Below, piece by piece: positions 12,451 to 24,338 of a DNA stretch of 64,000 bases. Both the position numbers and the translations under genes were made by a program. Each line of letters opens with the position of its first letter. Positions within the stretch are counted from its first letter, which is position 1. Source of the DNA: Phialocephala subalpina (Eukaryota; Ascomycota; Leotiomycetes; Helotiales; Mollisiaceae); NCBI GenBank assembly GCA_900073065.1, contig FJOG01000022.1:815934-879933 (forward strand), in the 5' to 3' direction. The notes under the pieces were generated by a model. It saw nothing but the letters and a program-made list of their open reading frames with translations, did not search any database and was not told the DNA's origin.

Positions 12451-14151
12451 ATGGCATCTCACGATCCCGAAAAGTCCGCCCTCGAGCATCCCACCACCTC
12501 ACAATCCCCAAGCTTAGGACCCGACGACATCTCCCCAGCTCATGCCCATCAAGATGAGAACTACGAGCTCTACAAACACAGCAAAGAAGTCGACTATGAC
12601 CCTGCAGAAGCAAAACGCGTACTTCGAAAGATTGATTATAGGATTATACCGATTCTGTTTGTGACGTATATGTTGCAGTATTTGGATAAGAATAGTTTGA
12701 ATTTTGCGAGTGTTTATGGGTTGCAGAAGGGAACGCATTTGCATGGGCAGGATTATTCTTGGTTGGGTATGTCACTTCACCTTGCTAGCTTAGTGATTGC
12801 TGATGAGGGAATAAGGTTCAATCTTCTATTTTGGATACCTGTTCTTTCAGTTTCCTTCTGGATATCTGCTTCAGAAGTTGCCAATTGGGAAGTTCTTGTC
12901 GTTGGCTACGATTGGGTGGGGAATCATCCTCATTACTACGCCAGCGTGTAAGAGCTTTGCTGGTATTGCTGCGAATCGCTTCTTGCTGTAAGCTCTACAA
13001 ACTCTCAATCCAAAGCCAATCTGACCCCTCTCAGCGGTGCTCTCGAAGCAACAGTCAACCCAGGCTTCGTTCTCCTTATGTCCATGTGGTACACCTCCGC
13101 CGAACAACCTCTCCGCCTCGAACTCTACTACTGCACGAATGGCATAGCAACCATGTTCGGCGGCCTTATCGGCTACGCAGTAGGCCACATCACAACTGGC
13201 CTCCAAAAATGGATGTACGTCTTCATAATCTTCGGCTCCATCTCCATAGCATGGGGAGTTGTCTCCCTCCTCGTCCTCCCCGACCTTCCCTCAACCGCCA
13301 AATTCTTGACCGAACCCGAGAGAAGCATCGCAGTCAACAGAGTAGCGAGGAACAAACAAGGCGTTAAGAATCGCCATTTCTCAAAATATCAGGCTATTCA
13401 GACGGTCAAAGATCCAAAGACTTGGATTTTGTTTATCATGGCAACCGGTGCCCAAGTCCCCAATTCCGCCTTGACATCCTTCACATCCATAATCGTCGGT
13501 TCATTCGGTTTCTCTACCCTCGGAACCCAATATCTCCAAATCCCCGGCGGAGCAGTACAATTCCTCGCCCTGCTATTCGGAGGCTGGGTCTGTACTCGCT
13601 GGCCAAACAACACTCGCTGCGCTACCATGGTATTCGCGAACTGCGTCTGTATCATTGGAGCTGGATTGTTGGTGGGGCTGCCGTCAGACAATAAATGGGG
13701 AAGATTGGTGGCGTTGTGGTTGTGTTATTTTCAGGGACTGGGGTTTAGTTTGAGTTTGACGATGGTGAGTAGTAATGTGGCGGGGTATACGAAGAAACAG
13801 TTGACTGGGGCGGTGTTGTTTACGGGGTATTGTGTTGGGAATATTATTGGGCCGCAGACTTTTAGGAGTAGTGAAGCTCGTGAGTCCCCGTTCTCTGATT
13901 TGAAGAGGAGTGATTGCTGATGTTGAGAAGCTGGATATCATAGCGCCTACATCGCTATGCTTGTTGGGTATAGCGTCAAGTTGGCAGCAGTGATTGTGCT
14001 GTACATCTACATGTACCGAGTCAACAAGTCTCGAGACGAAGAGCACTCTGCTCGAGGCGAGCTAAGTGAAGAGGAGGAGCGGGAAGCTATCGAGAAGGGG
14101 ATGCTGGATCAGACGGAGATCGACAACAAAGGATTCAGATATATCCTCTAG
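12451..14151 (+). CDS. MFS transporter, anion:cation symporter (ACS/Dal5-like) family
   Basis: The four exons 12451-12766, 12816-12987, 13035-13879 and 13931-14151 join in frame to a 517-residue protein. Introns are 47-51 nt with GTATGT, GTAAGC or GTGAGT donors. The N-terminal cytosolic tail (about 60 residues) leads into RKIDYRIIPILFVTYMLQYL and DKNSLNFASVYGL, the TM1 signature of the ACS subfamily. The signature continues as FFQFPSGYLLQKLP in TM2-3, then GALEATVNPGF in TM4 and TSAEQPLRLELYY after TM5. The C-terminal half has six more hydrophobic segments and ends in an acidic tail. Fungal members import allantoate, nicotinate, pantothenate or similar organic anions across the plasma membrane by proton symport; the substrate cannot be read from the sequence. 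The start was chosen because homologous proteins begin with a comparable Glu/Pro-rich tail directly before the DY..R core. The gene looks intact. Confidence 0.9.
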
Positions 14152-15241
14152 TCAGAGAGATTTGATTGATACAATGAATCTTGATTCCCAGATTTTTATG
14201 ATTTCATCGCATGTGACCATTGTTTCCTTGTCTCTTGCTTCCTCGGTGGTAGCGCCATCAACAGATGCCTCCATTTGCTCTTTTTCTCCGAAATCTCGCT
14301 CCACAGCATCCATGAACCATCTCTGACTCCATCCGGAATCACGCTAGAGCGTATAAAACAACCTCGAGCGTCAGTATCTCTTCTCCCAGAAATCTCCAAA
14401 CAAGAACTCCCACGCTCCAAGTCGCGAGTGTCTCTTTCGTGTGAAACTTCTCTTTCCTGATGTGTTCCTCTCCCAACACTTTTCGGAGACACGATGGAGA
14501 CAGGGGAAGTTGGAGGGACTTAGGTGGGTGGATATTTGCTGTCAAGCTTCTGTGGTCACCATCTGATCTTGGATTATCGTTGCCAACAGCGTAGATCCGT
14601 CTTAGCATGCACTGATGGACAGGTTGTAGGCTTTTTGAATTGATACGGTCGTCTCATTTTGTGTTGCTAGACGGGTGGAGGACTCAGCACTGTTGTTAAG
14701 AAGCATTCTGTAATCGTCGCCGGATATACTGGACAGAAATTGCTGTCAAGACTCTGCAGTGTCATTTTTGAAAACTGAAAGGCCTTTAGTGAAGTAAATC
14801 AGCTTGATTTATGAGGCTCAAGTGTGTAGTAGATGACAGCAAGCCTCGGTCGTTTCTGGCCTATCGTTATCAGCAGGCTGTTGAAATCAACACGAGAAGT
14901 TGTAAATGTGCTTGTTTGTCTTTGCAGCTTTGTTTGTGTCTTTACTTCAATCGTGTGCGCGTGGAATTTTCCATTCTTATATGGGGCCGGGAACTTGATC
15001 ACCAATGGCAGCGAGGTTGATGAGGATGAAGATGAGGAATCATAGGCTAACTTTAAGAGCTAACATATACAGAAAGGGCTCAGTAACTCAGGGGAGTGTT
15101 GCAAACCAGCATCTGAATTTATGTTGCGAGACAGGGAGCCCTCCCATCAATGAATATATCACCGTCATAACATCACCAGCTCAACTGGCAACCGCAAGGA
15201 ACCCCATGAACGACCTTCCTCACTGCCCTAGCATCTCGAAC
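14152..15241. other. intergenic, no gene seen
   Basis: This is the convergent interval between the MFS gene and the minus-strand Gly/Ser-rich gene. Only short non-conserved frames occur, and no repeat or RNA gene was recognised. Confidence 0.5.
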
Positions 15242-16615
15242 TCATTTACCTTCCTCCTTTTCTTTCCCTCCATCTTTCTTCCTCCCAAACCTCCCCCTTA
15301 ACCCCGCCAAAAGCCCAGGCCCCTTCGCCGCCTTCTCGGCCTCCTTTCTCGCGATCTTACTCTTCTCTCTCTTCGACCAATAATCATTAACACCTTTTTT
15401 CCACTCTTTATACAACTCTTTATCTCTCGGCGGCAGAATTCTCGACTTCTTCAACTTCTTATGATCCAAGATTGAGACATCAACAAGGAAGCCACATTTC
15501 ATTGGATCCGACTCTCCCTTTCGACGAGCGAGGCCATGGACTTTTCCCTGGTTGGATGAATGTTCGTACCATTTCAGTCCTTTCTTTCTTCGGATACTAG
15601 TGGCAGTCCAGTAGGTACTTTCGGTTGACTTATTGCGACTCCTCCACTTAGTACTTTCAGCTGGCTTCCTCCTGCTTTGCTGCCCGCTTTGCTCTCATTA
15701 GCTCGATTACTTTCTTCCTTCCCCCCGCTTACAACCTTTTCACTCCCTCCTTTCTCCTTACTGCCACCGCCTCCGCTCCCACTAGGACCTTTGATTCCAC
15801 TTCCTGGTTTGGCTGCGCTCTCATTCGGAACCTTGGCCCCTATCTCACTCCCACCAGCACCTTACTTCCGCTCCCTTACCCCCACTCCCTCTCTTACTAC
15901 CTATGTCTCCGCTTCCACCTCCACCGCCTCTGGGAGCTTTGACCTGCTTGCTCCCTTCTGCTCCTGCGGCACCTCCTGAAGGCTGTTTATGAGAAGAAGG
16001 TGTTGGAGCTTCTCCACCAATACTTTTACTCCCCTTCTCTCCACTTCCTTTATGAGAAGGACGCGGGGTCCCACCAGCACCTTTATTTCCACTGCCTTCC
16101 TTACTACCTTTTTTCGCACTCCCATTTCCAGCTGAGCCGGCCGGGGCTCCTTTGGAGGCATGGTGCGGAGTGTGACCCGCACTTCCCTTCTCTTTACCTC
16201 CCTCCTTCCCACCACTTCCCTTGCCTTCACTCTTCCCCTTCTTCTTACTCAACTCCGGACTCCCAACACCGTTTTCCTCCGAATCATGGAAATGCACCCC
16301 GCCACCACTCCCACCACCATGGCCCTCTTTACTGCCTCCCTCCTTCCCACTACTACCATTTCCGCTTCCCTTACCTCCAACTCCATTCGAATCATGCGAG
16401 TGAGTTTCACCTTTCTTACCTCCCAAGCCAGATCCAGAATGATCTCTAGAACTACTCCCACTCTCACCATTAGTATGCGAATGCACCCCTTCAGAGGGCT
16501 GTTTCGAGGCGTGTGGCGAGGAATGTGGTGCTTGACCAGTCAGCCTTTTTATTTGGGCTGAAATATGGGACCCGGGCTTGGAGGGGAGTTTGGAAGCGGG
16601 TTTTTGTGCTGACAT
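15242..16615 (-). CDS. Gly/Ser/Lys-rich low-complexity protein, frame broken or spliced near 15.87 kb
   Basis: Starting at MSAQKPASKLPSKPGSHIS, the protein is a long low-complexity run of Gly, Ser, Lys and His (GSGNGSSGKEGG-type segments), then a basic Lys/Arg-rich C-terminus around RGRFGRKKDGGKEKEEGK. A 53-nt intron (GTAAGC donor, internal GCTAATG branch-like site, GGGCAG acceptor) joins the low-complexity part to a segment KGLKWYEHSSNQGKVHG. Near 15860-15870 the frame changes. Either a single G is missing in GTAAGGTGCT, because the next frame continues the same GAGGSEIGAK composition, or a 46-nt intron with a GTAAGG donor is removed there. An upstream in-frame ATG at 16747 would add 44 residues of non-typical composition and is disfavoured. 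Function is unknown; the disorder and basic tail would suit a nuclear or nucleic-acid-associated protein, but that is only a guess. Confidence 0.5.
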
Positions 16616-17749
16616 TGTTCGGATTGGCTTGGTTTCTGGAGAGTTGAAAGAGGGTTTGAAGATGGTTACGGAGAGGAATGGAAAGGTTGGATGGGGTTTA
16701 ACATGGTGAGTTGGAGAGGGGTAGAGGAGAGATAATAGGGGATTCATGATGGTTGAGATGTGAATGTGAGGGAGGAGTTGTGATTGCGGTCGAAGTTGTT
16801 CGCAAGACTGCTGTGTTGTGTAGGAAAGTGATGGCTGTGAATCACTGATGAGACCCGCAACTTGAGGCTCCCCCTTTGGAGGGTATCCTAAATGAGAGGG
16901 ACATATCGTTATCTTGAGTTTTGTGTTATTAGAAGCACAGTGCCTCTTTCTAACGGACCAATATAAGCAGTGCGAACGATGATTGGCAAAGTCGGAAAAA
17001 GCTGCAGTGGAAATTGAGGAAATTCGAGGGACTTTGGATGGAGACTACAGATTCTACGAATATAGAATCCCAAATGGGGAAACCGATAGGAAGTAAATGT
17101 CGACTCAGAAGGCTAATATTACGCCTCATTCATTCTGCTTCGTTAAGTGGTAAACGGTACAGTTTTTCATAGTATACATTTTCCACCCTGACCAACGAGT
17201 ATCTCTAGTCTCAAGCGAGCGGCGAGCCTCGGACTGACTTGCAATGGCGGTGCTACAGTATTGGACAACCCGAGTACCGACAAACTGCGCAATGAGCCGC
17301 AATGACCGATACACGTTCTTGGCATCTCAAGTAGAAGAAGCCCCCTAGTCCTCTAGCGAAACATTTCTGTGGAGCTGACATACATCAACATAGTTTTATT
17401 GGGTACTTATCGTCAAAAGAGATGAAATGTGGAAGTTCCATTTTCTCCCTGTTTTTCCTTTTGGCAGTGGAATGTTTGAGGAAGGTGTCTTATGTGAGTA
17501 TCTATTTGGTTTGATCGAGGTAACGAGACTTGGATCTGTGAATATGGAGTTTGGAACTGTTAAGCGGAGTTGAGATAATTGCTTGGAAAGTAGTTGAAGT
17601 TGGGAATAAGGAAGTACATATCGTTGAGATGATTGGACCCTGATCAAGAGCATGATCTAATCGAGGGAATAAACATCCGGATACAGGTCGAAGTCAATCA
17701 ATACATGATTGAAAGATTCAGCACTTGATCCAAGGTATCCACCTCTCCT
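16616..17749. other. intergenic, no gene seen
   Basis: Normal-GC DNA leading into the AT-rich island. Short frames only. Confidence 0.45.
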
Positions 17750-19622
17750 CATATTTATAATTAATATTAAAAATAAAAATAAAATATAAAAATTATTAAG
17801 GATTTAATATTTAAATTCTTTGATAAAAAAAAAATTAAAAAAAGTAAATAAAAGAAAAATAAATAAAAACTCGAATTATATAATAATAAAAATTTTAAAA
17901 ATATTTATAAAGTAAAAAATTTCAAGAATTTAAATAAAAAAATTTTTATAATCAAAATTATAAAATTCATTAAAAATTCGAAATTTTTTAAAAAAAAAAA
18001 TTAAAGAAAAAATAATATAAAAAAAGTATTTAAAGAAAATATAATAATTATTAGAAATCGATAGAAATTATAAGAATTTATATAATTAGAAATAATTTTA
18101 AAATTAATACGATTTGTATTTTATAAGTATTTTTTATTTATTTTTATTTTTATATTTTAGTATTTTGTTTTATAAACTTCGTAAAAGTATTTTTATAAAG
18201 GGTTACTTTTTTAATCTAATAATATACTTTTTAAATTATAAATTCTTAAATTATATTTTTTTATAAAAATTTAAAATTAAAATAATATTAATTAATATAA
18301 AGGAAATAATTTAATAAATTTTATCAAATAGTAAATTAAAAAAACGTTTTATTACTTTGAAATAAAATATTAAAATAATAATATTTTGAGTTTTATTTTA
18401 TAAATTTATATTATATTTATTCTTTTATAGAATTTTATAATAAGTTTATATATAAAAAATTAAAATAAAAAGAAAATTTATATAATTAAATTCAAATTAA
18501 TTTGTTTTTTAATTTCTTTGATATTTATATTAAAATTATAATTAATATATAAAGTTTTTATCGTTTAATAAAATTTATTTTAAAGAAAATCAATTAATAA
18601 ATTAATTTAATTTAATTATATAAGAGAATAAATATAATATAAACTTATAAAATAAAACTCAAAATATTATTATTTTAATATTTTTTATTAATTTAAAATT
18701 ACTTGAAATATTTGGAATTTTTATTTTATTTTATTTAAATTAATTATTTTAATAAAAATCAAATATTAAACTTTTTACTTTTATATTTTACAAATTATAA
18801 ATGGAATTAATTATAAAAAATTAATTTAATATATATAATATAAATCTTAATTTTAAAAAAAATAAATTAAAAGAATTATTTTTTAAATATTTTTAATTCT
18901 TAATCTTTAATTTTTAAATTCGAAACTCGAAATTTTATTTTTTTTTATTTCGAATTTTTATATTCTAATTATATAATTTTCAATAAATAGGAATTTAAAA
19001 CCCTTTTTATCTTATATTATACTAAGTAATAAAAACGAATAAAAGTTATTATAATTAATAAAATATTATTTTTAATTAATAAATTAAAAATTTAGATTTT
19101 GGATTTTAAATAATTAAAATAATTAAAAATAAAATTAATAATTTTTGGAAATATTATTATTTCAAAATATATATATTATAATTAGAATTTAATAAATAAT
19201 TAAAATTATATAAAATAATAATCAAATTAATCGAATTAAATAATTGAAATTATAATATTTAAATTTATTAAAAAATTTTTATTATAAGAATTTAATTATA
19301 TTTATTTTAATTAAAAAAAAGTTTCTTTATTATATTTTTTATTTTTATATTAATAATTATTATAATTTATTACGAAATTTCAAATATTTTTATAATAATT
19401 CTTTTAATAATATTTATTAATTATTTGATAATAAATAGTTTTATTTTTAATATATTTAAATTTATTATATAATTTAATTAAAATAATATATTATTATTCG
19501 AAATTATTTAAAATAAATCGAATTTTTTTATTAATTATATTCTTTTATAATATTTTATTTCGAATATTATAATTAATTATTATTAAAAAAAATCTTAATA
19601 TAATTATTAATTATTAATTTAT
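17750..19622. repeat. extremely AT-rich island, probable RIP-degraded repeat
   Basis: Composition drops abruptly from about half GC to a few percent GC at about 17750. The text is almost only A and T, with rare isolated G/C, and contains no usable frame. In Pezizomycotina such blocks are usually transposon clusters eroded by RIP. An internal inverted relationship is visible: the stretch near 18360-18440 (CTTTGAAATAAAATATT, GAGTTTTATTTTATAA) reads backwards in the stretch near 18620-18680. This suggests fold-back or inverted copies of one element. Confidence 0.75.
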
Positions 19623-20223
19623 TGTCACGTGTTGGATTGGGTATCCTACTGTCGCAGCCTCTGGCTGGCTTATAGCCACTATNNNNNNNNNNNNNNNNNN
19701 NNNNNNNNNNNNNNNNNNNNNNNNNNNNNNNNNNNNNNNNNNNNNNNNNNNNNNNNNNNNNNNNNNNNNNNNNNNNNNNNNNNNNNNNNNNNNNNNNNNN
19801 NNNNNNNNNNNNNNNNNNNNNNNNNNNNNNNNNNNNNNNNNNNNNNNNNNNNNNNNNNNNNNNNNNNNNNNNNNNNNNNNNNNNNNNNNNNNNNNNNNNN
19901 NNNNNNNNNNNNNNNNNNNNNNNNNNNNNNNNNNNNNNNNNNNNNNNNNNNNNNNNNNNNNNNNNNNNNNNNNNNNNNNNNNNNNNNNNNNNNNNNNNNN
20001 NNNNNNNNNNNNNNNNNNNNNNNNNNNNNNNNNNNNNNNNNNNNNNNNNNNNNNNNNNNNNNNNNNNNNNNNNNNNNNNNNNNNNNNNNNNNNNNNNNNN
20101 NNNNNNNNNNNNNNNNNNNNNNNNNNNNNNNNNNNNNNNNNNNNNNNNNNNNNNNNNNNNNNNNNNNNNNNNNNNNNGTACTAATCTGACTTATTGTTAC
20201 CTCTTTCTATTCTATACCTCACA
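19623..20223. mobile_element. LTR-like insertion (solo LTR or collapsed LTR retrotransposon) containing the assembly gap
   Basis: Inside the AT-rich island a balanced-GC sequence starts abruptly with TGTCACGTGTTGG at 19623. After the N gap it ends with CTATACCTCACA at 20223. The ends are TG...CA, as in LTRs. The 5 bases before (TTTAT, 19618-19622) are repeated exactly after it (TTTAT, 20224-20228), as expected for a 5-bp target-site duplication made by an integrase. The intervening N run has placeholder length, so I cannot tell a solo LTR from a complete element. The insertion is not AT-eroded and therefore looks younger than the island. Confidence 0.6.
19683..20177. other. assembly gap (495 N)
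   Basis: Undetermined bases. Any frame through the gap is meaningless. Confidence 0.99.
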
Positions 20224-20713
20224 TTTATAAATTATATAAAAAAAATTTATTTTCGATTTAAAATTTTAAATAAATAATATAATGCCTTATAAATTATACT
20301 ATTTCTCCATTAGTATAAATCCGAAATAAGAATATCAGCCATGTTCATATATACAAAGATAGGTACATGCAAGAGGATATGCACGTGATCGTGTACTGCC
20401 TACCTATGTATGTCACAGAATGTTGAGATCAAAGACGGCCAGGGTTCGACAAGAGGGAATTGCTCGTCTGAGGATCAGAAAGCAGAAACCAGGATAGTTT
20501 TTCAAAGGTACGAATATTTTCGTGTATGCCTCAAATGAGGCCAAATGCAGGGCTCCGACATGCCCTCCGGTAACGCCCTGCGGGCTACCTGGATGATGCT
20601 GCACGTGGAGCCTCGCCTGCGCCATCATATCAAGGCCAGAACACGACCTCAAGGTAAGGAAGCATCTCTCTTCAGCCAAATTTCTAACACCGTCTTTCAG
20701 AACTTGTCGCGAG

Positions 20714-22296
20714 ATGTCTTTCGGGTGGTCAGCTGGCGACATCGTCGCTGCTCTTACTCTTACATACAATCTCATTCAGGCGCTTGACAGCGTGGATGGC
20801 GCTGCTGGCCACTATCGCGAGGCTGTGGGCTTCCTTCGAGATTTGAAACGTGTCCTCGAGCCTTTACGAACATTTTCGGCCTGGGACGTATATCCAACCT
20901 ATAGGAAGGATATCGAAGAGCAAGTGGAATATATCAAGGAACCTGTGGATAAGTTCTTGAAGGCGATCTTGAAGTATGAGCCGAGTCTAGGCACGAGTGC
21001 AAATCCGGGTCATCATCGAAATGCCATGCGGAAGGTGCAGTGGTATCTATTCATGTCAAAGACAGTGTTGAGTTTGATGAAGAACATCAAGTCTCACATA
21101 CGCGTAATCGATATACTGCTGCAGCGGTTGACACTGTAGGTAGATCTCATGGCTAACATTTAGCTCTTCTCGTCTGTCTTTCGGAGACCAAATTGTCTGA
21201 TTATTGACAGGGATATGGTCTGGAAAACATAGGAACAACTCCCGGAGAAGCTACGAAGAGCCTTCGAGGAAGTATTAAAGCCAGAGTTTGTCTCTCTGTA
21301 TCGACACCGGCTCGAATCCCAACAAACACTCGGCACAGCGATCACCGGAAATTTCAAGGAGATACAGAAAGAAAGCCAAAATACTATAGTCTCTAAAATG
21401 ACAGAGTGCTATGACAGATTATGGTCCGATATAAATACAATCAAGCGGCACTTGGATGATTCCAGCATAACTCAGCAACGAATCGAAACAGCTCTTTCTG
21501 GTGTCAGTTACTCCCCAAAGATGAAACCACTGTCCAGCTCAAGCACCCCAGGTTGTGATGATGAAGCTCCCTGTCTCCCCACAGGCCGCCGCCTCGGCCC
21601 GAACGATCGTCGAGTTAGGAGAGGCGTACCAGGCATCGCACGCCAGAAGGAATCCCTGCAAGAAGTGTGAGACAAAACCGCAGATACATCGGAAAGTGAT
21701 GGCTAACGTGAACAGCTCTCATCTTGTCTTTTTGTACCTCGCACACTTCCTAAAGAATCTGTTGTAAGCGAGAATCCCTATATTTGTTGGTCCGAGGACT
21801 GATTTTCTTGTCGTTTGGTGCTATCACGACTTGTAAAGCCTCGCACTGCATTAATGCCCTCATTGCTTGCCAAATACAACATTTCTTTCCTCGATGCCAT
21901 TGGCCGACCGCCCAGGATATTGCCCTACGAGTATTTTCGAAGTTTTGAGGTAGGGTCGTTCAATGCCTATGACCTGCCACTAATGGGTCATCTTAGGTCC
22001 TGAAGGCATTCATCTCACACGAATTCAAAGATCTTCCTGGATCGTCATGGGTAAAGCAAGGGAGGTATCATCTACAGAGCACTTTGAACAATCGCACCTT
22101 GAACGCGAAGAACTGGGGTGTTTCAGTTGCTCCAGGTGCCACAGTGACAATGTCTATGATCCTACATAAGGTTCTGGAGTCTCTTTCGGACATTAAGGTC
22201 AATTGTCCGGAGCGCACCTGCCCCGGGACTTGGCCAAGGCCAAAGATCGCCTCGTGGACAACATGGTGTGTGATCATTGTTAGCGTCAACGACTAG
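20714..22296 (+). pseudogene. fungal N-terminal helical domain plus ubiquitin-like (ULD-type) protein, N-terminal part, two in-frame stops
   Basis: The start MSFGWSAGDIVAALTLTYNL is typical of a large fungal family with an N-terminal all-helical domain, found in NACHT-like and orphan incompatibility-type proteins. The first exon ends about 21135 (GTAGGT donor). After the intron (acceptor near 21210) the frame reads DMVWKT, a TAG where Trp is likely, then EQLPEKLRRAFEEV. A further intron (GTGTGAG...GCTAACGTGAACAG) leads to LSSCLFVPRTLPKESVV and CWSED, then TGA near 21800, again where a Trp would fit. The frame then continues into a ubiquitin-like fold segment: YNISFLDAIGRPPRILPYEY, an intron, then VLKAFISHEFKDLPGSSW and GVSVAPGATVTMSMIL. 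It ends near CPERTCPGTW. The two nonsense codons make it a likely pseudogene unless alternative splicing avoids them. The following segment (22297-24338) may be the same gene. Confidence 0.55.
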
Positions 22297-24338
22297 GAGT
22301 CTAAAGCTAAATGGAGATGATAGCCCGATTTGCCAAAAGGAGATCTATACCTCCGGGGATGATCATCCAAGTATCGATTACGATCCGAATCCTCAATATA
22401 TAAAATTTGCAGAGCAATGGGATTTAGAGGAAGAGTCGAGGCCAAAAGCAAAGGTACAAGCTCGGGCCTTGAATCATGGGCCGGTGTCGGGGCCGGAAAA
22501 ATCAGCAACCTCAACAACGCATGATGCGCCCAATTCGGATTCGGAGTCGAATGCCAAGAAATTGAAGTCGAGGCCGAAATCGACAAAATCAAAATCTCGA
22601 AAGGCTACAAAACCTACGGCAGATGACGACGTCTTTTCGTTTCGAAGAATTACCGAGCTAGTTGGTGACTTACATTGGGTCGAAGCCATTTTCCGAGGCC
22701 CTTGCCAATTCACCCAGACCTTGATTCGTCACATAGGCCGACCACGGTATACCTCTACATTACTTTCATCGCGTTGATGTTCTTGCTAACACTGGGTAGT
22801 TCGGTGTGCTATGGGCCAGAAATTGCTAAATTTAACCTAACAGGATTGCATTCGAGTTGGAGAGTTTTGGTGCAGCTGTAAGTCCTAAGTAATAAATTTT
22901 GCCTAGACATCACCCTTCGGTATGACTAAAACTCATATAGTTCTTTTGATCAGGACCAAATCGCTCTTAAGTTTTACCAACATCCTCGGGTTTCAGGAGT
23001 TGTATACCTTGAATGTCGTTATAAGTCCCAGGATCGTTCCAGAAAAGGTGATTGTTTCTCCCTTTATGGCATTCATAATCTACAAATTAGGAATACAGGA
23101 TCAGGATTACATATTTGGAAGTGGGGAACGGGTCTTATAGCGCGCAGGCCTTGGTGCACCTTTTATTTCAAGTACTGGGAAAGTATGGAATTCATATCTA
23201 TGACTTACCAACTTCTAATTATTGAGCAGCGTTGTGCTTATTCCATTCTCTGTTTCTGGTTCTAAAAGCTCGATGTCCTTTGAAGTCTCCGTTTCAAGAG
23301 TCTAGTTACGATACCGACGACGAAACACAGCTATTCAGCGAGTGAGTTCCGAGTCACACCTCGATATCACAATGGATCTTACGACTGACTATGCGCAGAA
23401 AGATTGCTGTTGATGGCATTGGAGAAGCTGATTTTGTGGTATTGCGCGACGACCAATGTGGCGGGCTACAGTTACGTGCCGAGCAGCCTTTTGGCAAGGA
23501 AAGCATACCTCTATGGGTTGCTTTCATTACCGCCCGACCTTCGACCCAACAGTATATCGTTCAAGTCGACGCTTCTCACAGAACAGTTCTTTTGCAATAT
23601 GTCCGAGCTTACTTTTTCGACTCAAAATGCGAATCTCAGCAGCATCAAACAAGAGATGAAAAGTTGGAAATTCAATTCCTAAAAGTTGGAGGTTGGTAGA
23701 TGCGATTTCTTGTAAATAATCCATGGGTTTATACTGACTACCATGGATTTTCAGCGGCTAAAGCCTTTACAAGATTGCTGGCGCTAGATTTGAGATCAAA
23801 ATGGGGCGAGACAGATGAAGCGGCGAGATTGGACCGTGAATTCAATTCTGGTGATATCCCCGCCCAAGACCGTGATGACCACGAGTTGGAAACAGCAGAC
23901 ATGAACGACAGCGAAAGTCTGGAGAGTGATTTGGAGAGTGATTCCATGTCCGATGATATTTACGATGATTCTGCATCGAAATTGAATGACACGAGTGAGG
24001 TCCAGGAAAATGCTTTACGGATTTGGAACTCTGATTCTGAAGACACTTTTGATAAATTTGACGAGGATTCCGAGTCTGATTCCTACGAGTCGGACTCCGA
24101 GTCGGCATCCGACTCGAAATCCACGAGTGATCTGCGGGAGAAGAACGCCAGAAGGGAACGGGATTCTGACTTCAACGCTCATTCTGAGAATATTCCTGAT
24201 GAACGCAACGAAGATTCTGAGTATGAGTCAGATGACATGGGCGGGTTTTGGCAGCGCAGTGCCAGTAGGGCGCACGTAAGGATCCGCAGGTCGACCAGAA
24301 GTATCCAGGTCAGCAAGGGTGACATCCTCCTCCGATGA
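22297..24338 (+). CDS. conserved fungal protein with acidic C-terminus; probable C-terminal continuation of the preceding gene
   Basis: Seven exon segments join in frame: from 22297 to 22746, 22844-22877, 22954-23182, 23230-23341, 23399-23691 and 23755-24338 (the first has no ATG of its own). Landmarks are FRRITELVGDLHWVEAIF and GPCQFTQTLIRHIGRPR, DQIALKFYQHPRVSGVVYLE, GLHIWKWGTG, RRPWCTFYFKYWE and DFVVLRDDQCGGLQLRAEQP. The last exon is rich in Asp, Ser and Glu (SESDSYESDSES-type runs). From memory, this motif order recurs in fungal proteins of unknown function that follow a ubiquitin-like domain, so 20714-24338 is probably one gene of about 1100 residues. The link between the halves would need an implausibly short 31-nt intron, so a small deletion may be present. 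The last intron uses a GTTGGT donor with a CTGAC branch site. The 3' end overlaps the convergent membrane-protein gene by 111 bp. Confidence 0.45.

Noticed and set aside
15677..16561. Several plus-strand Pro/Ser/Leu-rich frames
   Set aside because: Complement of the Gly/Ser/Lys-rich gene; composition follows from the opposite strand.
19629..20189. Open frame running through the N gap
   Set aside because: Created only by undetermined bases.
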